DNA of 64,000 nucleotides from contig CM060127.1 in NCBI GenBank assembly GCA_030522415.1, forward strand, positions 9,554,707 through 9,618,706, given 5' to 3'. The notes beneath the pieces were generated by a model. That model was given only the letters and a program-made list of their open reading frames with translations. It made no database searches and was not told where the DNA came from. The first letter of the stretch is position 1. Each line of letters opens with the position of its first letter. A program made the position numbers and the translations under genes. This document shows, piece after piece, positions 1 to 12,200 of the stretch. Origin of the DNA: Channallabes apus. Its lineage: Eukaryota > Chordata > Actinopteri > Siluriformes > Clariidae.

Positions 1-576
1 CATTTAACTATGCTAGCATGTATCCTTTGCTAATGCCTGGTTAGTGCTAGAATTCCCATATCTAATGTAATACGTACGTCAAATTCTAGCTAAGGGTAAA
101 TATTGTAGGCTTTTTGTCTTTGATCTTGAAATTTGATCTCGAGTGTGTAGAATACAACACATTGTGTTGCAGGAGTCATCCAAAAATATTACTCATGCCC
201 AAAATTTTAAAATGTAGTTAACTTAACACTAGAAGCGCCGAGCAGCGGTCATTTGACCGCAATGGGGGGGGGGGGGGGGGGGGATAAATACTCCACACTC
301 AATCTAAATCCAAGACCCTCCTTTCATGACTTTTCCTAGATCTGTGAGCTTAATCACCCAGCATGGTTAAATTTTCAAAATCGCACCAGTAAAAGCCAGT
401 ATAAAACTATTTTGCTCTTATTTACGTGAAATTGCCGGAAGCAATATAGAATATTTATTGAAACAAAAACTAATACCATTATAAAATATATAACGTATTG
501 AAATGTTTATAGCATATCGAAAATTATTCGATTAATTTACAAGATGTATGCTATATAATACTAAGGGTTTCTGGGG
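1..576. other. Intergenic DNA with a G-run
   Basis: No coding signal seen. It holds a run of about 19 G at roughly 265-283. Just before it is a perfect short inverted repeat, gcggtca-tt-tgaccgc, near 245-260, preceded by a TTAA at about 222. TTAA followed by CACTAGAAGCGCC could be one end of a piggyBac-type element, but no partner end was found. Confidence 0.4.
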
Positions 577-644
577 TACTGGTGGCTCAGTGGTAGGTGT
601 TTCGCCTGTCATGTGGAAGGTCCGGGTTCGATTCCCAACCAGTG
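577..644 (+). pseudogene. Decayed tRNA-Gly-like gene
   Basis: The 68 bases fold as a tRNA. The 7-bp acceptor stem (tactggt with accagtg) is intact with one G-T pair. There is a D-arm-like ctcagtggtag, an anticodon stem-loop, and a B box ggttcgattcc. The body resembles tRNA-Gly(GCC), but the anticodon position reads GTC and two pairs of the T stem are lost. It could be an old tRNA copy or a SINE head; no SINE body is evident downstream. Probably not functional. Confidence 0.55.
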
Positions 645-1639
645 ACTAACAACAATAATGCCAACAGTTTCTAATTTAGGTTGAAATGTAAATTATTGTG
701 TCCTCTTTATATGATGCCGTCCAAAATGGTCATCTCTAAGCTTTTATTTTTTATTGATCATATGATTTGTTTTCTTTTTGTGGCATTAGATTTCAATGTT
801 TCCACGCTGTAAGGTGTAAATGTGTAAATTTAACTAAGGTAAAGGAAGCATGTCTTGAAACATAATGCAATAATGCAGATCAAACATAATATACCTGTCC
901 ATAGATAAAAAGGAATATTTAGACCTTTATGCAAACTATATTTCACTTAAATACACAGATTAAAATGAAAGAATACAAGGAAAGAATGGTGATGTGGACA
1001 AATGGAAGGAGGAAGGAAATCAGGAGACATTGGTTTTCGTTATTTTACAAAATGTGAATATATTCAGTAAATGTATGAATTATACTCAAAGTATCAAATC
1101 CAACTATGAAGCCTGATTTAATTGGTACCATTTAACTTTTTATTTTATGTTTTTCTGGCGAAATATATTTTAGGCAGAGACGTCAGTTCGGTCTTGTTAT
1201 TTTGTTTTAAAACCCCCAATACACCCAATTCCTACATCAGTGAAACTGGTTTGATAACTTCACACCCCCCTGGGGGGGGGGGGGGGGGGTATTCGGCTCG
1301 GAGCACGCTGTTGCGTGGTATTCAGAGAATAGACTATATATTTGTTTGTTGCATTTCAGGGGGAGTATGTCTGCAGTTTTATCGATAAATCTCCTCATAT
1401 CTGCGCCTGCGTTTATCAGCCTTTTGATCAACGGCACTCACTTTGCAAAAGGCAGTGTTTATTGTTTACTGTATATTTAAAGTGCATACACACACTCATC
1501 ATGAAAGATCTTTTTTTACCTGAAATTTACCTGAAACTCTATGAGCGCCATATAGGGCTTAAATCAAACTTCACGCATGCACACACACATGAAACACTTA
1601 CATACACATATGAAACAGTCATACATATCAATTAAGGTT
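645..1639. other. Intergenic DNA, no gene seen
   Basis: AT-rich sequence without a recognisable ORF. A second G-run of about 18 lies near 1273-1290, directly after a C-run. The small open frames here are low-complexity chance frames. Confidence 0.5.
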
Positions 1640-1925
1640 TAACACCTCCCAATCATGCGGAGAACATGCAAACTCCACACACACATTGCTGAGGCAGGAA
1701 TCAACTCATCAATCCTGGAGATCCATCCATTCATCCATTCATCTAACAACCTCTGTATTCCATTTAGGGACCATGGAGGCCAATGGTGACCACTGTATTT
1801 ATTTCCATCTTGTATGACCATGGTAGGACCTCTGGTCAACATGGAGTTTAGTCAGGAATCAACTCATGAACCCTGGAGATGTGAGACCACAGTGCTAACC
1901 ACACCACTGTGCTGCCTGTTCCAAG
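1640..1925 (-). repeat. Old tRNA-derived SINE remnant
   Basis: On the minus strand this resembles the abundant SINE of the window in decayed form. On the plus strand one sees ggagaacatgcaaactcc near 1660 and gtgctaaccacaccactgtg near 1892, the complement of the SINE A-box head. The middle is rearranged and contains a cattcatccattcat stretch. No target duplication was identified. Confidence 0.5.
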
Positions 1926-3075
1926 TGACTGTATACTCCAATAAATGTGTCTATTAATGTTTGAGCTGAAAAACAACACAGCTCCTGCATTCTGCTTGCT
2001 TAATTTGTTTCTTTTTCACTCTTTTTTTCAAATGCATCATTTTCTGTATATGCCTTTAAATCAACCTCCTTGCAACACCCTTTTAGTGATGTCATTCAAG
2101 CCAATCAGAGCAAAATACCCTAACTTAATCCAGTCATGTTCGGGACATTGTAAAGCATTTCCCACTTGTTTTTCCTACTTTTTATTATGTTGAAAAAACG
2201 TGGGAAAAAGACTAGATGTAGTTCCTGTTTTAACCGTTATATCGATGAAATTGTTGAAATTGAGGACGGAAATGGGTGGAGTTGAGCCCTGATCCGGCGG
2301 AGGAGGGTCTTACCACCTGTGTTTTTCAGGAACATTGTGTCGTTATCACAAGAAAAGATGAATCTGAAGAACTAAAGGAAAAAAAAGCACTAAACGCAGC
2401 GAAAAAACGCAAAAACAAGAAAAAGCACAATTAAGGAAAGAAAACAAGAGTTGATGTGTTTTTCTCTCTTTTTTTGCATGCACACACACAATAGAGCTCC
2501 ATGTGACTGATCCAACGTTCAAAATGGGAATTTTGCATAATTACTCCCCTTTAAACTATAGATTGTGTGGCGATGACGCAGACACTTCCCATTTCCATTA
2601 CAGGTTCAGCCTTTCACACCAACATTTCTTGCAGCATCATTTTCTAGTGGAATCTGGACAGATGTGTCTACGCTCTGATGTTGCAAAGCAGTCTGTTTTC
2701 TTCCTTAAAAATGAACGAAGTAACAAGAGTGTATTTTCCATGACAAACATGAATGACTAGGGAACAGGGAGTACTGTGACAGGCGTTGTATATTACAGCT
2801 GCCGAGACGTCTCAGGGTTACTGCAGGTGCTTTTCTCCAACAGCTGCATTTAGCACAAAGGCAGGAACCTTACAAACCGCTGGCCTTTGGGACAAGGTCA
2901 ATTTTCCATCGTGCAAAGCTCAGATTGAAACCGAAAGCTTCTAGTTGCTAGGCAGTAGGCTGAATCATGAAGCTATCTAACAATAGTGGTGAAAAACAGA
3001 ATGAGAACATGCTTCGATTCGACACTGAAAGACATTGCTTATGGTCCCATGATGTCACCGTTGGATACTGCAGAA

Positions 3076-3115
<40 letters not shown>

Positions 3116-4780
3116 ATAGCAATACTATTGGGTAGAAACTGACACTGAATTCTAACAAAAGAAACATTTATTGAGTGCAAATGCCTTTTCCTCTTTCCCA
3201 CATGCCCGCTCTTCTTATTGCATGTAACTCACCATGTCCTTATTTCCCACCTTTTATCTATCAAAGCAATTTGTCTTATGACAAATCCTGATAAAACCAA
3301 CCATCTTGCTTGTCACATTACCATATCTGTCTGATAGCGTTACATCTAGGCATTGCTTTCTCGAAACATAATCCTACAGCGGCTGAAAAGAATAGCACAA
3401 GCAGCTTCTCACTTTTAAGTTGAGTCCGGATATATATTCAGGTCAGGATTCTGCAAATTTGCAGCACGCCGGCGTGTCTGTACTGTACACGCAGAATTAG
3501 TGTGCTTCGTTAACCCTTCGACTTCCAGGCTTATTATTCGGTTCTTCAAGTAAAGGAGATTATTCAGTACCTAGTATGAATTATTCATGAATAATTATAA
3601 AGTCAGACTAATGGGAAAGTGTAGTTGTGGGAGTGAGATACGTGCTGCAAGACCTGACCGTCTGAAGTGGTCCTAGGAGTTTGCTGGGTCAACATGTTCT
3701 TTGTAGTGCAATGTTCTACTAGAACAGTTTTGTTTTATTAATATCCCAGCAGGGATTTTTGCTAGCTGTCAAAACATGGTGGTGATGTTCATTGGGCAAC
3801 ATTGATATTGAGATGGTTTTGTACATCAGAGCAACGTTGACTACATAATGATGGGATAACTTTGGCTGAATGTTACTAAACACAATGTTGCAAAAAATGA
3901 CTTCAAAACAATATTAACACCAAGGTGATGACCTGAGTGGGACTCAAATTCCAGTGGCTGCAACAAGAGCACTGCACACTTACCATTGGTCCAGTAGGAC
4001 ACATGCTGTTCATGCTAGTAAATGCACGTACAAGACAAGAATCATCACAAAAAATCCCCAGCAGCAATTTACCGAAATATTAAATTGCAAAACTGGAAAA
4101 AGTGTCAAAAGAAAAGAAAAAAAAAAAACAAGAAAGAAAAAGCTTGAGACCTGTTCTTTGAAAGTGGACGTGATGCAGTTTGGACGCTGTGCTAAGAGCA
4201 TATTACAGTAGAATAATTTGGGAGCTCAAGATAAACCTTGTGATATTTCTGGAAGAAATTGAAACGCTGAGGTAACATTACAATTCTAAGAGACACATGA
4301 TATGAGATGCATGCACTGTGTGCCTGAAGCTGTTGTGTTTGTCCCAATCTCTAATCAGAATTCTAAATCCTGTTAGAAACTAAAGGAACCATGGATGCGC
4401 TCGGCCACAGTGAGAATGGATGTTAAAAGACACACATGCTCCAAATAAAGGTTACAATTTCATTGCTTTACGGTTATATTTTCAACGTTGTCTCAAAATT
4501 ATTTCATTTAAGTCATTACTTATATACTGTACAGTACTTTTAAAAACAACCTTGTCCAGAGAGTGAACATGATTGTAATAGTATTACTGTAGATCTATAT
4601 TGCGATGCTCATCCAAAGTTAAGCTTCGGGATGGGAAATGCTCGAGCCGTGCTAGGCAGATGAAAAAAAATAAAAGGAAAATTCTGATATTACCTTATGA
4701 TTGTTACCAGTGACATTTTGCACATGCACATATGGTTTATTGTTTAACAATTCAACTAATTCAATCGTAAAACGCTTTCT
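1926..4780. other. Intergenic DNA, no gene seen
   Basis: No coding region recognised. It contains a (TA)n tract at about 3077-3102 followed by a T-run, and a purine-rich AAAG/GAAA stretch at about 4100-4140. The 3720-3930 part reads like an old fish MITE (repeated caatgttg-type words), but I cannot assign it. Confidence 0.45.
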
Positions 4781-4784
4781 GTTT

Positions 4785-4860
4785 TTCCCTGATGAGCAAG
4801 CCGAGGGTGACGGTGGCAAGGAAAAACTCAACCGGGAACCCCTCCTCATTTGAGTGGCAT
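4785..4860 (-). repeat. L2-tail-type repeat fragment
   Basis: The plus strand shows gatgagcaagccgagggtga and cggtggcaaggaaaaactc, which match the minus-strand orientation of the longer L2-tail repeats near 10.2 kb and 56.0 kb. Only about 75 bases remain. Confidence 0.6.
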
Positions 4861-6699
4861 CAAATAGGACAACATCTAACTTTTCAGAGCAAAATATGGA
4901 ACCTCCTTTTTTTTTTCTCTTTTTTTTTTTTTTGCAAGCTTAGCCATTAGCAAATAACAGCAATGGTCCATTAACTTACTTTCCTTTCAGCAAACAGTGG
5001 TGTTTAAATACACCTCACCCGCACAACACTTATCAATATATGATAAATTGCAGCTGTTAGGTATCTAATTAGCGAGGTCATTAAAAGCACCAACCTATTA
5101 TCCTAGGCTAACCTAGTTATGAGAATGTTTTTCTAATAGTTCATTATCGAAGAAGGAGGTCAATGGAATCAGATTGTCCGGATGTAATAAATAAATAAAT
5201 AAATAAATTTTTTTGTCTTTTTTTCTTCCCATTTTATGTTGACACTTGAATCCTGTTGTAATTCTTCTTCCGTGAAGTCAGCTCCTGCTCAGAGGCATGT
5301 TTTGAACCTCCATAAAGACCATAGTAACCTGAGCTCCCTAAGTTTCCTCACATAGCAATTATGCCTTGTTTATTATGATTGTGTTTGCATATTGACTATT
5401 TTGTTCCAGTTAGTCCCTGGTCTAACTGCTACACAAACTCATTTAAAACAAAGTTCACTCAAAGAAAAACAAACTACTTACCAGTTATTTATCCTGATTC
5501 TTTTATGCCTTTAACTCTAACTAATTTATTTACTTGTCATTCCATTTAGTCCTATTCCTGTAATAGAGCATAGAGCATTCTACCTGTGAGCAGGCATGTT
5601 TTGCTGTGTGTCATTTATAGTCTGCCAAGAAAAGTCATGGCAGAGATGCACGGCACGTCGCAGGAGAGCTCGACCGCGGCTCCAGAAGCTGCTGCAGCTG
5701 TGGGCTTCCTGCCGATTTAATCAGGGTGGGATCGGTATCTGGCACTAGAGGTGGAATGCATTTGCATGGAGAAACTTTCAACGTAGCTTTTGTAAAAATG
5801 GCCAACTTCACCAAAAGCGTCAGGGTGAAACAACTGATCGTATGGATTAAGCAACTGTAGGTTGTACTTCATGGACAAGATTTAGTACTAAAAATATCAC
5901 TAAAGTTCACACTAGCGATAGTCATACATCATTAGGGTTTTAGGACGCGCATAAACGTATACTTTCATCATCGTCACTAAACCCACATGGAAACAGGAAC
6001 GAAGACATTTCATCTGCTGGCGATAAAGACTGATCACACCTACAACATTCTGCTGTACTTTCCACAAATACACATACACCCACGAGAATAAACACTCTTC
6101 CTCAGACTGTGAACAAGTAAAAATGTAACACTTTGAGAGCCGTCTGGATCCATTCTCATGTATGTTTCTTTTTTCTTTTTTTTTTTTCTTGAGGATAATT
6201 GTCTCTTGTGAAAGCAAAGGTGTATTCAATGATCACAGACTGAAGGGAATTTAATCTAATAAACACTATGTAGGATCATAAACATGGTTTGACATATGAT
6301 TCTACAAATAGATAAAAAGTCTTAATAAACACACAGAAAACTCAATCGAGTTTCTAGGAAAAGATTTGGACTGAGAGTGGAGAAGTGGGAAAAAAAACGG
6401 CAAAGTTTGTTCGCAAACTAAAAAAAATTAATAATTATTTGGGCATCCATCTTAAAGATGAGCAGTGTATCTGAAACACAACAAATGTTGCTTACTGCCG
6501 TTGAGCATTCAGAGAAAGGAAGGCTTCCAGCATGTGTGAATCTAATGTTGGCGTGGAGTACAGGAAGCTAAGATCCCTCGATATGGTGGATTTTTAATGT
6601 CAGTGTACAGTATGAAATGCAGTATATCCATCAGTAACATCACTAAACGCAAACTTATGCCTGGTCGATTGCATCCCTATATAGCAAGTTACTTTTTTC
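4861..6699. other. Intergenic DNA, no gene seen
   Basis: Contains T-runs at about 4910-4933, an (AAAT)n stretch near 5188-5208, and no recognisable gene or mobile element. Confidence 0.45.
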
Positions 6700-7135
6700 C
6701 TTTTGCTTTGCGCTCGACCTATCATTCGGAGTTCGCTGGTTCGAACCCCGGGTGATGCTGTTTTCCTCTCACAGCCGGAGGTCTAGAGAGAGCTGATTGG
6801 CCAAGCTCTCTCAGGGGGGAGGGATGAGAGGTACTCGTGCTCCCACATTAATCACAGCTCTACAGCCAATCAGGGGTGTCTGTGAGCTCGTGCACGTGGA
6901 AGGAGCGGCTATCGCTTTCCTCCGAGTGTGTTACTCCGCCCCTAATGGTGCGTGAGCAAGCAGTTCGAAAAAATGCGGTCGGCTGAAGTCACGCGGTACG
7001 GAGGAAATATGTGATAGTCTTCGCCCTCCCGACTGAATGGTAGTGGTAGACTTAATGTGGGAGCCTCCTAGTGACGTGGAGGAATTTGCCACAACTAAAT
7101 TGGGGATCAAATTGGAAAAACCAAAAAAAATTATA
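6700..7135 (+). repeat. tRNA-headed SINE-like repeat, unclassified
   Basis: A B-box-like ggttcgaacc at about 6740 is followed by a GC-richer body (gccggaggtctagagagagc, then gagctcgtgcacgtggaagg) and an A-rich end at about 7120-7145. This arrangement suits a tRNA-derived SINE different from the main family in this window. The A box is not clear, so the 5' edge is uncertain. Confidence 0.45.
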
Positions 7136-7209
7136 AAAAAAAGAAAAGCAATTGTTGAAAATGTTCTAAACCTGGAATTTGGAAATGTTATAAAACCATT
7201 TCCAAACAA

Positions 7210-7720
7210 AAATATTTACAAGTGGAAAGTATTCAAGACATTTTCCACTCTTCCCAGTAGTGGACGTCAGAGCACATTCACCCCAAAGTCAGTCCATGCA
7301 ATTCTCAGTGTGAAAAATGAGAAAGTCTCCTCAAGAACATGGATGCTCGATTGAGGTTCGAACAAACCACAACATTTCTGGAACAATGGCCTATGGGCAG
7401 GTGAGACCAAACATGGAGCTGTTTGGCCTCAATGCCCAGCACAATATTTGGTGAAAAACAAACAGCATTTCAGCATGGTGATTGTTGATGATGGTTTAGG
7501 CTTGATTTTTCCAACCAAAGAAGGTGCGCATCTTGCGGTCAGTGAGCCAACGATGAACTCCTCTGTACACCAGAATATTCTAGAGGCAAAAGTGAGAACA
7601 GCTACAAGCTTGGTTGAAATTGGGTCACATAAAAAGGAGAATGATCCAAAGCACACAAGTACTGTAAATCTACACCCGAATGGATAAAGAATAAAAGAAC
7701 CAAGCTTTTGGAATGTACCG
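7210..7720 (+). pseudogene. Decayed Tc1-like transposase fragment
   Basis: Short translated pieces in different frames match the Tc1 transposase: an N-terminal linker-like stretch near 7240-7300, then a central part, then the NDPKHTS-type motif with the second catalytic Asp at about 7640. Stops and frameshifts separate the pieces and no terminal repeats were found. It abuts the SINE-like repeat at 6700-7135. A dead internal fragment of a copy unrelated to the one at 10.5 kb. Confidence 0.65.
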
Positions 7721-8289
7721 GATGTACAGTAGTATCAAGCCAGCCATTAGAAATTATGGACAGAGGATGAAGATTTTCTCAATCAGCCCCACATCAACAC
7801 CTATTCCAGCACCACCCACATTTAACTCTAATTCCAACACAGGCAGTTTCAAATAAGTGCTCAGCCATCAGCCCTGTGGAGAGAACCTACTTATTTAGCC
7901 AAGCATTTCTGTGAATAGATTTGCCTTAGATACTGTAAAGAAGCAGATCTGGGGGATGCATGGACGTAGCATATTATGGTGAACTGGTATTTTTAGATGC
8001 TTTCTTCCACAACTCTCATCGATCATTCAGGTTTGTTGACTATGGAGTGACTGGTTGCTTTACATCCCAGGGAGCCCTCATGTCTGTTTTCTTCTGGCTA
8101 TCCTTTTAGTTATGATGTCAGAGCTGGTCCCTGCTTGCAGTCTGCACTAAATATACATTCATCTTGTGAATGTGACTGAGACCATACCTAACTGTTCTCT
8201 CTCTTTCACTTTTCTTCTCTTCACTTCTCTCTCTCTCTCTCTCTCTCCCTGTTGAGCTGCACATGGTGTCTGCTTGGGATGCGTGTGGT
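7721..8289. other. Intergenic DNA, (CT)n tract
   Basis: No gene recognised. It includes a CT-rich microsatellite at about 8190-8248. Confidence 0.45.
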
Positions 8290-8691
8290 GACTAGGGACG
8301 GTTCCACTTTATGATGAAGATGGTATTGGACTGAGTTGACGCAGGCAGCTGTTCACAGATGGTTTGTGACTGCAGTCGCTCAATAGTTCAGGACTGAAAT
8401 TCCCACAAACAGTTTTGTACCTGAGCCTCCAATAAAGAAAGTGCACTCCATATAACTTAAACATATCTCCTGTTATATTGAACTTCCAGCCACCTAACAC
8501 ACAGTATGACTGCAAATCAATCCCTACTATCTGATATCAACTCAAGGAGTTTTTCCTTGCCATCGTCGCACTCGGCCTGCTCATCAGGGACTATCTGACA
8601 TCTAAACATATTTTCTTACAAATTTCATACTGCCTTCCCTAATTCTCTTTTGATTCTGTAAAGCTGCTTTGCGACATTGATCATTGGTAAA

Positions 8692-8695
<4 letters not shown>
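8290..8695 (+). repeat. L2-tail-type repeat, diverged copy
   Basis: Sequence such as gagtttttccttgccatcgt, tcatcagggactatctgaca and gtaaagctgctttgcgaca matches, in order, the plus-strand L2-tail repeat at 55912-56359. The copy is diverged and ends where a (TA)n tract begins. Confidence 0.6.
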
Positions 8696-8727
<32 letters not shown>

Positions 8728-9118
8728 CGGCGCGGTGGTGTAGTGGTTAGCACTGTCGCCTTGCACCTCCAGGGTCTGGGTTCGATTCCCCGGCCAGGCT
8801 CGATTCCCGTCTCTGTGTGCATGGAGTTTGCATGTTCTCCCCGTGCTTGGTGGGTTTCCTCCGGGTACTCCGGTTTCCTCCCACAGTCCAAAGATATGCA
8901 GATTAGGCTAATTGGCGTTCCTAAATTGCCCGTAGTGTGTGATTGGGTGTGTGAGTGTGTGTATGTGTGTGTGCCCTGCGATGGATTGGCACCCTGTCCA
9001 GGGTGTACCCCGCCTAGTGCCCGAAGTCTCCTGGGATAGGCTCCAGGTCCCCCGCGACCCTGAACACAGGATTAAGCGGTATAGAAAATGAATGAATATA
9101 TATATATATATATATATA
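8696..9118 (+). repeat. Full-length tRNA-derived SINE inside a (TA)n tract
   Basis: The SINE proper is about 8725-9096. Its head has an A box (tggtgtagtgg) and a B box (ggttcgattcc) of RNA polymerase III promoters. The body follows, and it ends in ggtatagaaaatgaatgaat. It is flanked by (TA)n on both sides (8696-8724 and about 9097-9118), so it probably landed in a TA microsatellite. It is the best plus-strand representative of the family also seen at 19.95, 28.29, 33.36/50.04, 52.78 and, diverged, at 22.4, 53.7 and 54.3 kb. Confidence 0.85.
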
Positions 9119-10170
9119 AAATAGAATTTAATTTAATTTCTTCTTTTACAGTACATAAAAAAAAAACAAGGAGTGAACATAAGAAAGTAAAAAACAAACA
9201 CTGTTAAAGAATTAAAGAAACCACTGCAATGTATTAAATCATGAAATCAAATCATGCATGGATAAATAAATTTATTCATCATCAATCAATTCAATCTTGA
9301 CGGCTTCATTAATTGGTAATGGTCAGCTTGCTTAGAGAATTAACATACCATTAAGAGTATATGACTGTTCACTGCAGTGATGATAATAACAACATAAACA
9401 GCAGCTCACCCACATGCAAGGCTTATTTCATTGTAACCATCTGTACGATATGACTTGTGCTGCTTATTAATCTTTAGGTCCAACTGCAAGTCGCCTCACT
9501 TTTTTTGTAGCAAAGTTTCTGATAGCGTCCTTGAAGTTCAATCTTTGGACCATTTTTATCTCAGTGGAGAAAATAGTGAGTCCATCTAGCTTTTCCTGGA
9601 GTGCATATAGCTTTTAATGTTGTTTTTTCTGAATGTGCACTCACTTTAAAACCCTGTCAGCAGTAATATGACTAGCCAAATGTTTTATAAAAATCCCAAA
9701 AAGAGTCGACATCTGTACCCTTTGACCCATTCCCTCCACTCCCGACAGCATCCCTGTGTGGACCTTAAGCAACAAGGGATCGGATAATTTTCAGTCAAAA
9801 AGGAGACAAATATGCACTCGCAGGGCAATTTGTTGGGTACACCATACTATTACTGGTTTGTTTTGTTTTATGGCATAGATTCAACAAGTTGTTAACATTT
9901 TCATCCAGATTTTGATCCATATTTACACTACAGCATCACAAGACTCTTGTTTCACCACTGTAAAGGCCATTTGAGTACAGCAAACTCATTGTCATGTTCA
10001 AGAAACCAATATGAGATGATTTTACCTCTGTGACATGATGTTTAACCTGTGGTCATAAAGGGATGGACACGGTCAGCAAAAATAATCAGGTAGGCTGTTG
10101 CATTTAAATAATGCCCTGAAATGTGCAAATAAAAGGGGCCCAAAGTGTGGAAAGAAAATGTTTCATTTTT
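9119..10170. other. Intergenic DNA, no gene seen
   Basis: AT-rich, with no recognisable ORF or repeat end. Confidence 0.45.
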
Positions 10171-10520
10171 TTCAATTAAATTTTATTTGTATAGCGCTTT
10201 TAACAATTGACATTGTCTCAAAACAGCTTTACACAATCAGAAGAATTATTTAAGTTTGTATGGAATGTGAATGTGTATGAATCAAAATGGTCAGATAGGT
10301 TCATCCCTGGTGAGCAAGCCGCGGGCGACAGTGGCAAGGAAAAACTCCCTGAGATGGTAATAGGAAGAAACCTTGAGAGAAACCAGACTCAACAGGGAAC
10401 CCATCCTCATCTGGGTGAAACAGAGAGCAGGAAATGATCTGCATTTATACAGTGTGTTAGGTGGCAGGCAGTTCAGCTATAATAGTTGATGTTAATTGAT
10501 GTTAAAATGGAGTCCAGGTA

Positions 10521-12101
10521 CAAACCGGATTCCAAAATAGTTGGGACACTAAACAAATTGTGAATAAAAACTGAATGCAATGATGTGGAGATGGCAAATG
10601 TCAATATTTTATTCAGAATAGAACATAGATGACAGATCAAAAGTTTAATCCGAGAAAATGTATCATTTTAAAGGAAAAATATGTTGATTCCAAATTTCAC
10701 GGTGTCAACAAATCCCAAAAAAGTTGGGACAAGTAGCAATAAGAGGCTGGAAAAAGTAAATTTGAGCATAATGAAGAGCTGGAAGACCAATTAACAGTAA
10801 TTAGGTTAATTGGCAACATGATTGGGTATAAAAAGAGCTTCTCAGAGTGGCAGTGTCTCTCAGAAGCCAAGATGGGTAGAGGATCACCAATTCCCACAAT
10901 GTTGCGCAGAAAGATAGTGGAGCAATATCAGAAAGGTGTTACCCAGCGAAAAATTGCAAAGACTTTGCAGTTATCATCATCAACTGTGCATAATATCATC
11001 CGAAGATTCAGAGAATCTGGAACAATCTCTGTGCGTAAGGGTCAAGGGTGTAAAACCATACTGGATGCCCGTGATCTCCGGGCCCTTAAACGACACTGCA
11101 CCACAAACAGGAATGCTACTGTAAAGGAAATCACAGAATGGGCTCAGGAATACTTCCAGAAAGCATCGTCAGTGAACACAATCCACCGTGCCATCGGCCG
11201 TTGCCAGCTGAAACTCTACAGTGCAAAGAAGAAGCCATTTCTAAGCAAGATCCACAAGCACAGGCGTTTTCATTGGGCCAGGGATAATTTAAAATGGAGT
11301 GTGGCAAAATGGAAGACTGTTCTGTGGTCAGACGAGTCACGATTCGAAGTTCTTGTTGGAAATGTGGGATGCCATGTCATCCGGACCAAAGAGGACAAGG
11401 ACAACCCAAGTTGTTATCAACGCTCAGTTCAGAAGCCTGCATCTCTGATGGTATGGGGTTGCATGAGTGCGTGTGGCATGGGCAGCTTGCATGTCTGGAA
11501 AGGCACCATCAATGTAGAACAATATATTCAGCTTCTAGAACAACATCTAGTCATCTCTTTCAGGAAAGACCCTGCATTTTTCAACAAGATAATGCCAGAC
11601 CACATTCTGCATCAATCACAACATCATGGCTGCGTAGGAGAAGGATCCGGGTACTGAAATGGCCAGTCTGCAGTCCAGATCTTTCCCCTATAGAGAACAT
11701 TTGGCGCATCACAAAGAGGAAGGTGCGACAAAGAAGGCCCAAGACGATTGAACAGTTAGAGGCCTGTATTAGACAAGAATGGGAGAGCATTCCTATTTCT
11801 AAACTTGAGAAACTGGTCTCCTCGGTCCCCAGACGTCTGTTGAGTGTTGTAAGAAGAAGGGGAGATGCCACACAGTGGTGAAAATGGCCTCGTCCCAACT
11901 TTTTTGGGATTTGTTGACACCATGACATTTTGATTCACCATATTGTTCCCTTAAAATGATACATTTTCTCAGTTTAAACTTTTGTTCCGTGATTTATGTT
12001 CTATTCTGAATAAAATATTGACATTTGCCATCTCCACATCATTGCATTCAGTTTTTATTCACAATTTGTTTAGTGTCCCAACTTTTTTGGAATCCGGTTT
12101 G
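10521..12101 (+). mobile_element. Tc1/mariner transposon, near-complete
   Basis: A 1581-bp element flanked by the TA dinucleotide (10519-10520 and 12102-12103), the Tc1/mariner target duplication. The ends are inverted copies of caaaccggattccaaaatag, and the inverted similarity extends about 150-200 bp inward. This includes an inner match of tcccaaaaaagttgggac near 10710 with its inverse near 11893. A single transposase gene lies between and is frameshifted, so the copy is non-autonomous unless that is a sequencing error. Confidence 0.93.
10872..11881 (+). pseudogene. Tc1 transposase, one frameshift
   Basis: This encoded the cut-and-paste transposase. The likely start is the ATG at 10872 (MGRGSPIP), preferred over the in-frame ATG at 10818 because family members begin this way. 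The N-terminal half has paired helix-turn-helix motifs ([20 protein letters not shown]). The first catalytic Asp is in WSDESRF near 11332. The reading then shifts from frame 3 to frame 2 at about 11535-11570. In the new frame QQDNARPH (second Asp, near 11590) and SPIENIW (Glu, near 11695) follow with 34 residues between, the DD34E spacing of Tc1. It ends at the stop at 11881. The damage is one net frame change and no internal stop was noticed. Confidence 0.9.
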
Positions 12102-12200
12102 TAGTTATTGGAGACTCCGATAGACTTGTAGAAAGTTCTGAACTATCGAATTGTCAAGTCCTCAGAGAAACAGCTGCCAACACCAACACCAACACAGCTG

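Larger units (their letters stand above)
10171..12200 (-). repeat. L2-tail-type repeat split by a Tc1 insertion
   Basis: 10171-10518 and 12104-12200 are two halves of one minus-strand repeat whose uninterrupted plus-strand relative lies at 55912-56359. The low-coordinate end is the 3' tail (ttcaattaaattttatttgt). The word agtccagg before the Tc1 and the tgtagaaagttctgaactat after it are contiguous, in reverse, in the other copy. The Tc1 element therefore inserted after this repeat was in place. Confidence 0.8.

Noticed and set aside
7037..7354. 105-residue ORF as a host gene
   Set aside because: It starts inside a SINE-like repeat and runs into a decayed Tc1 fragment.
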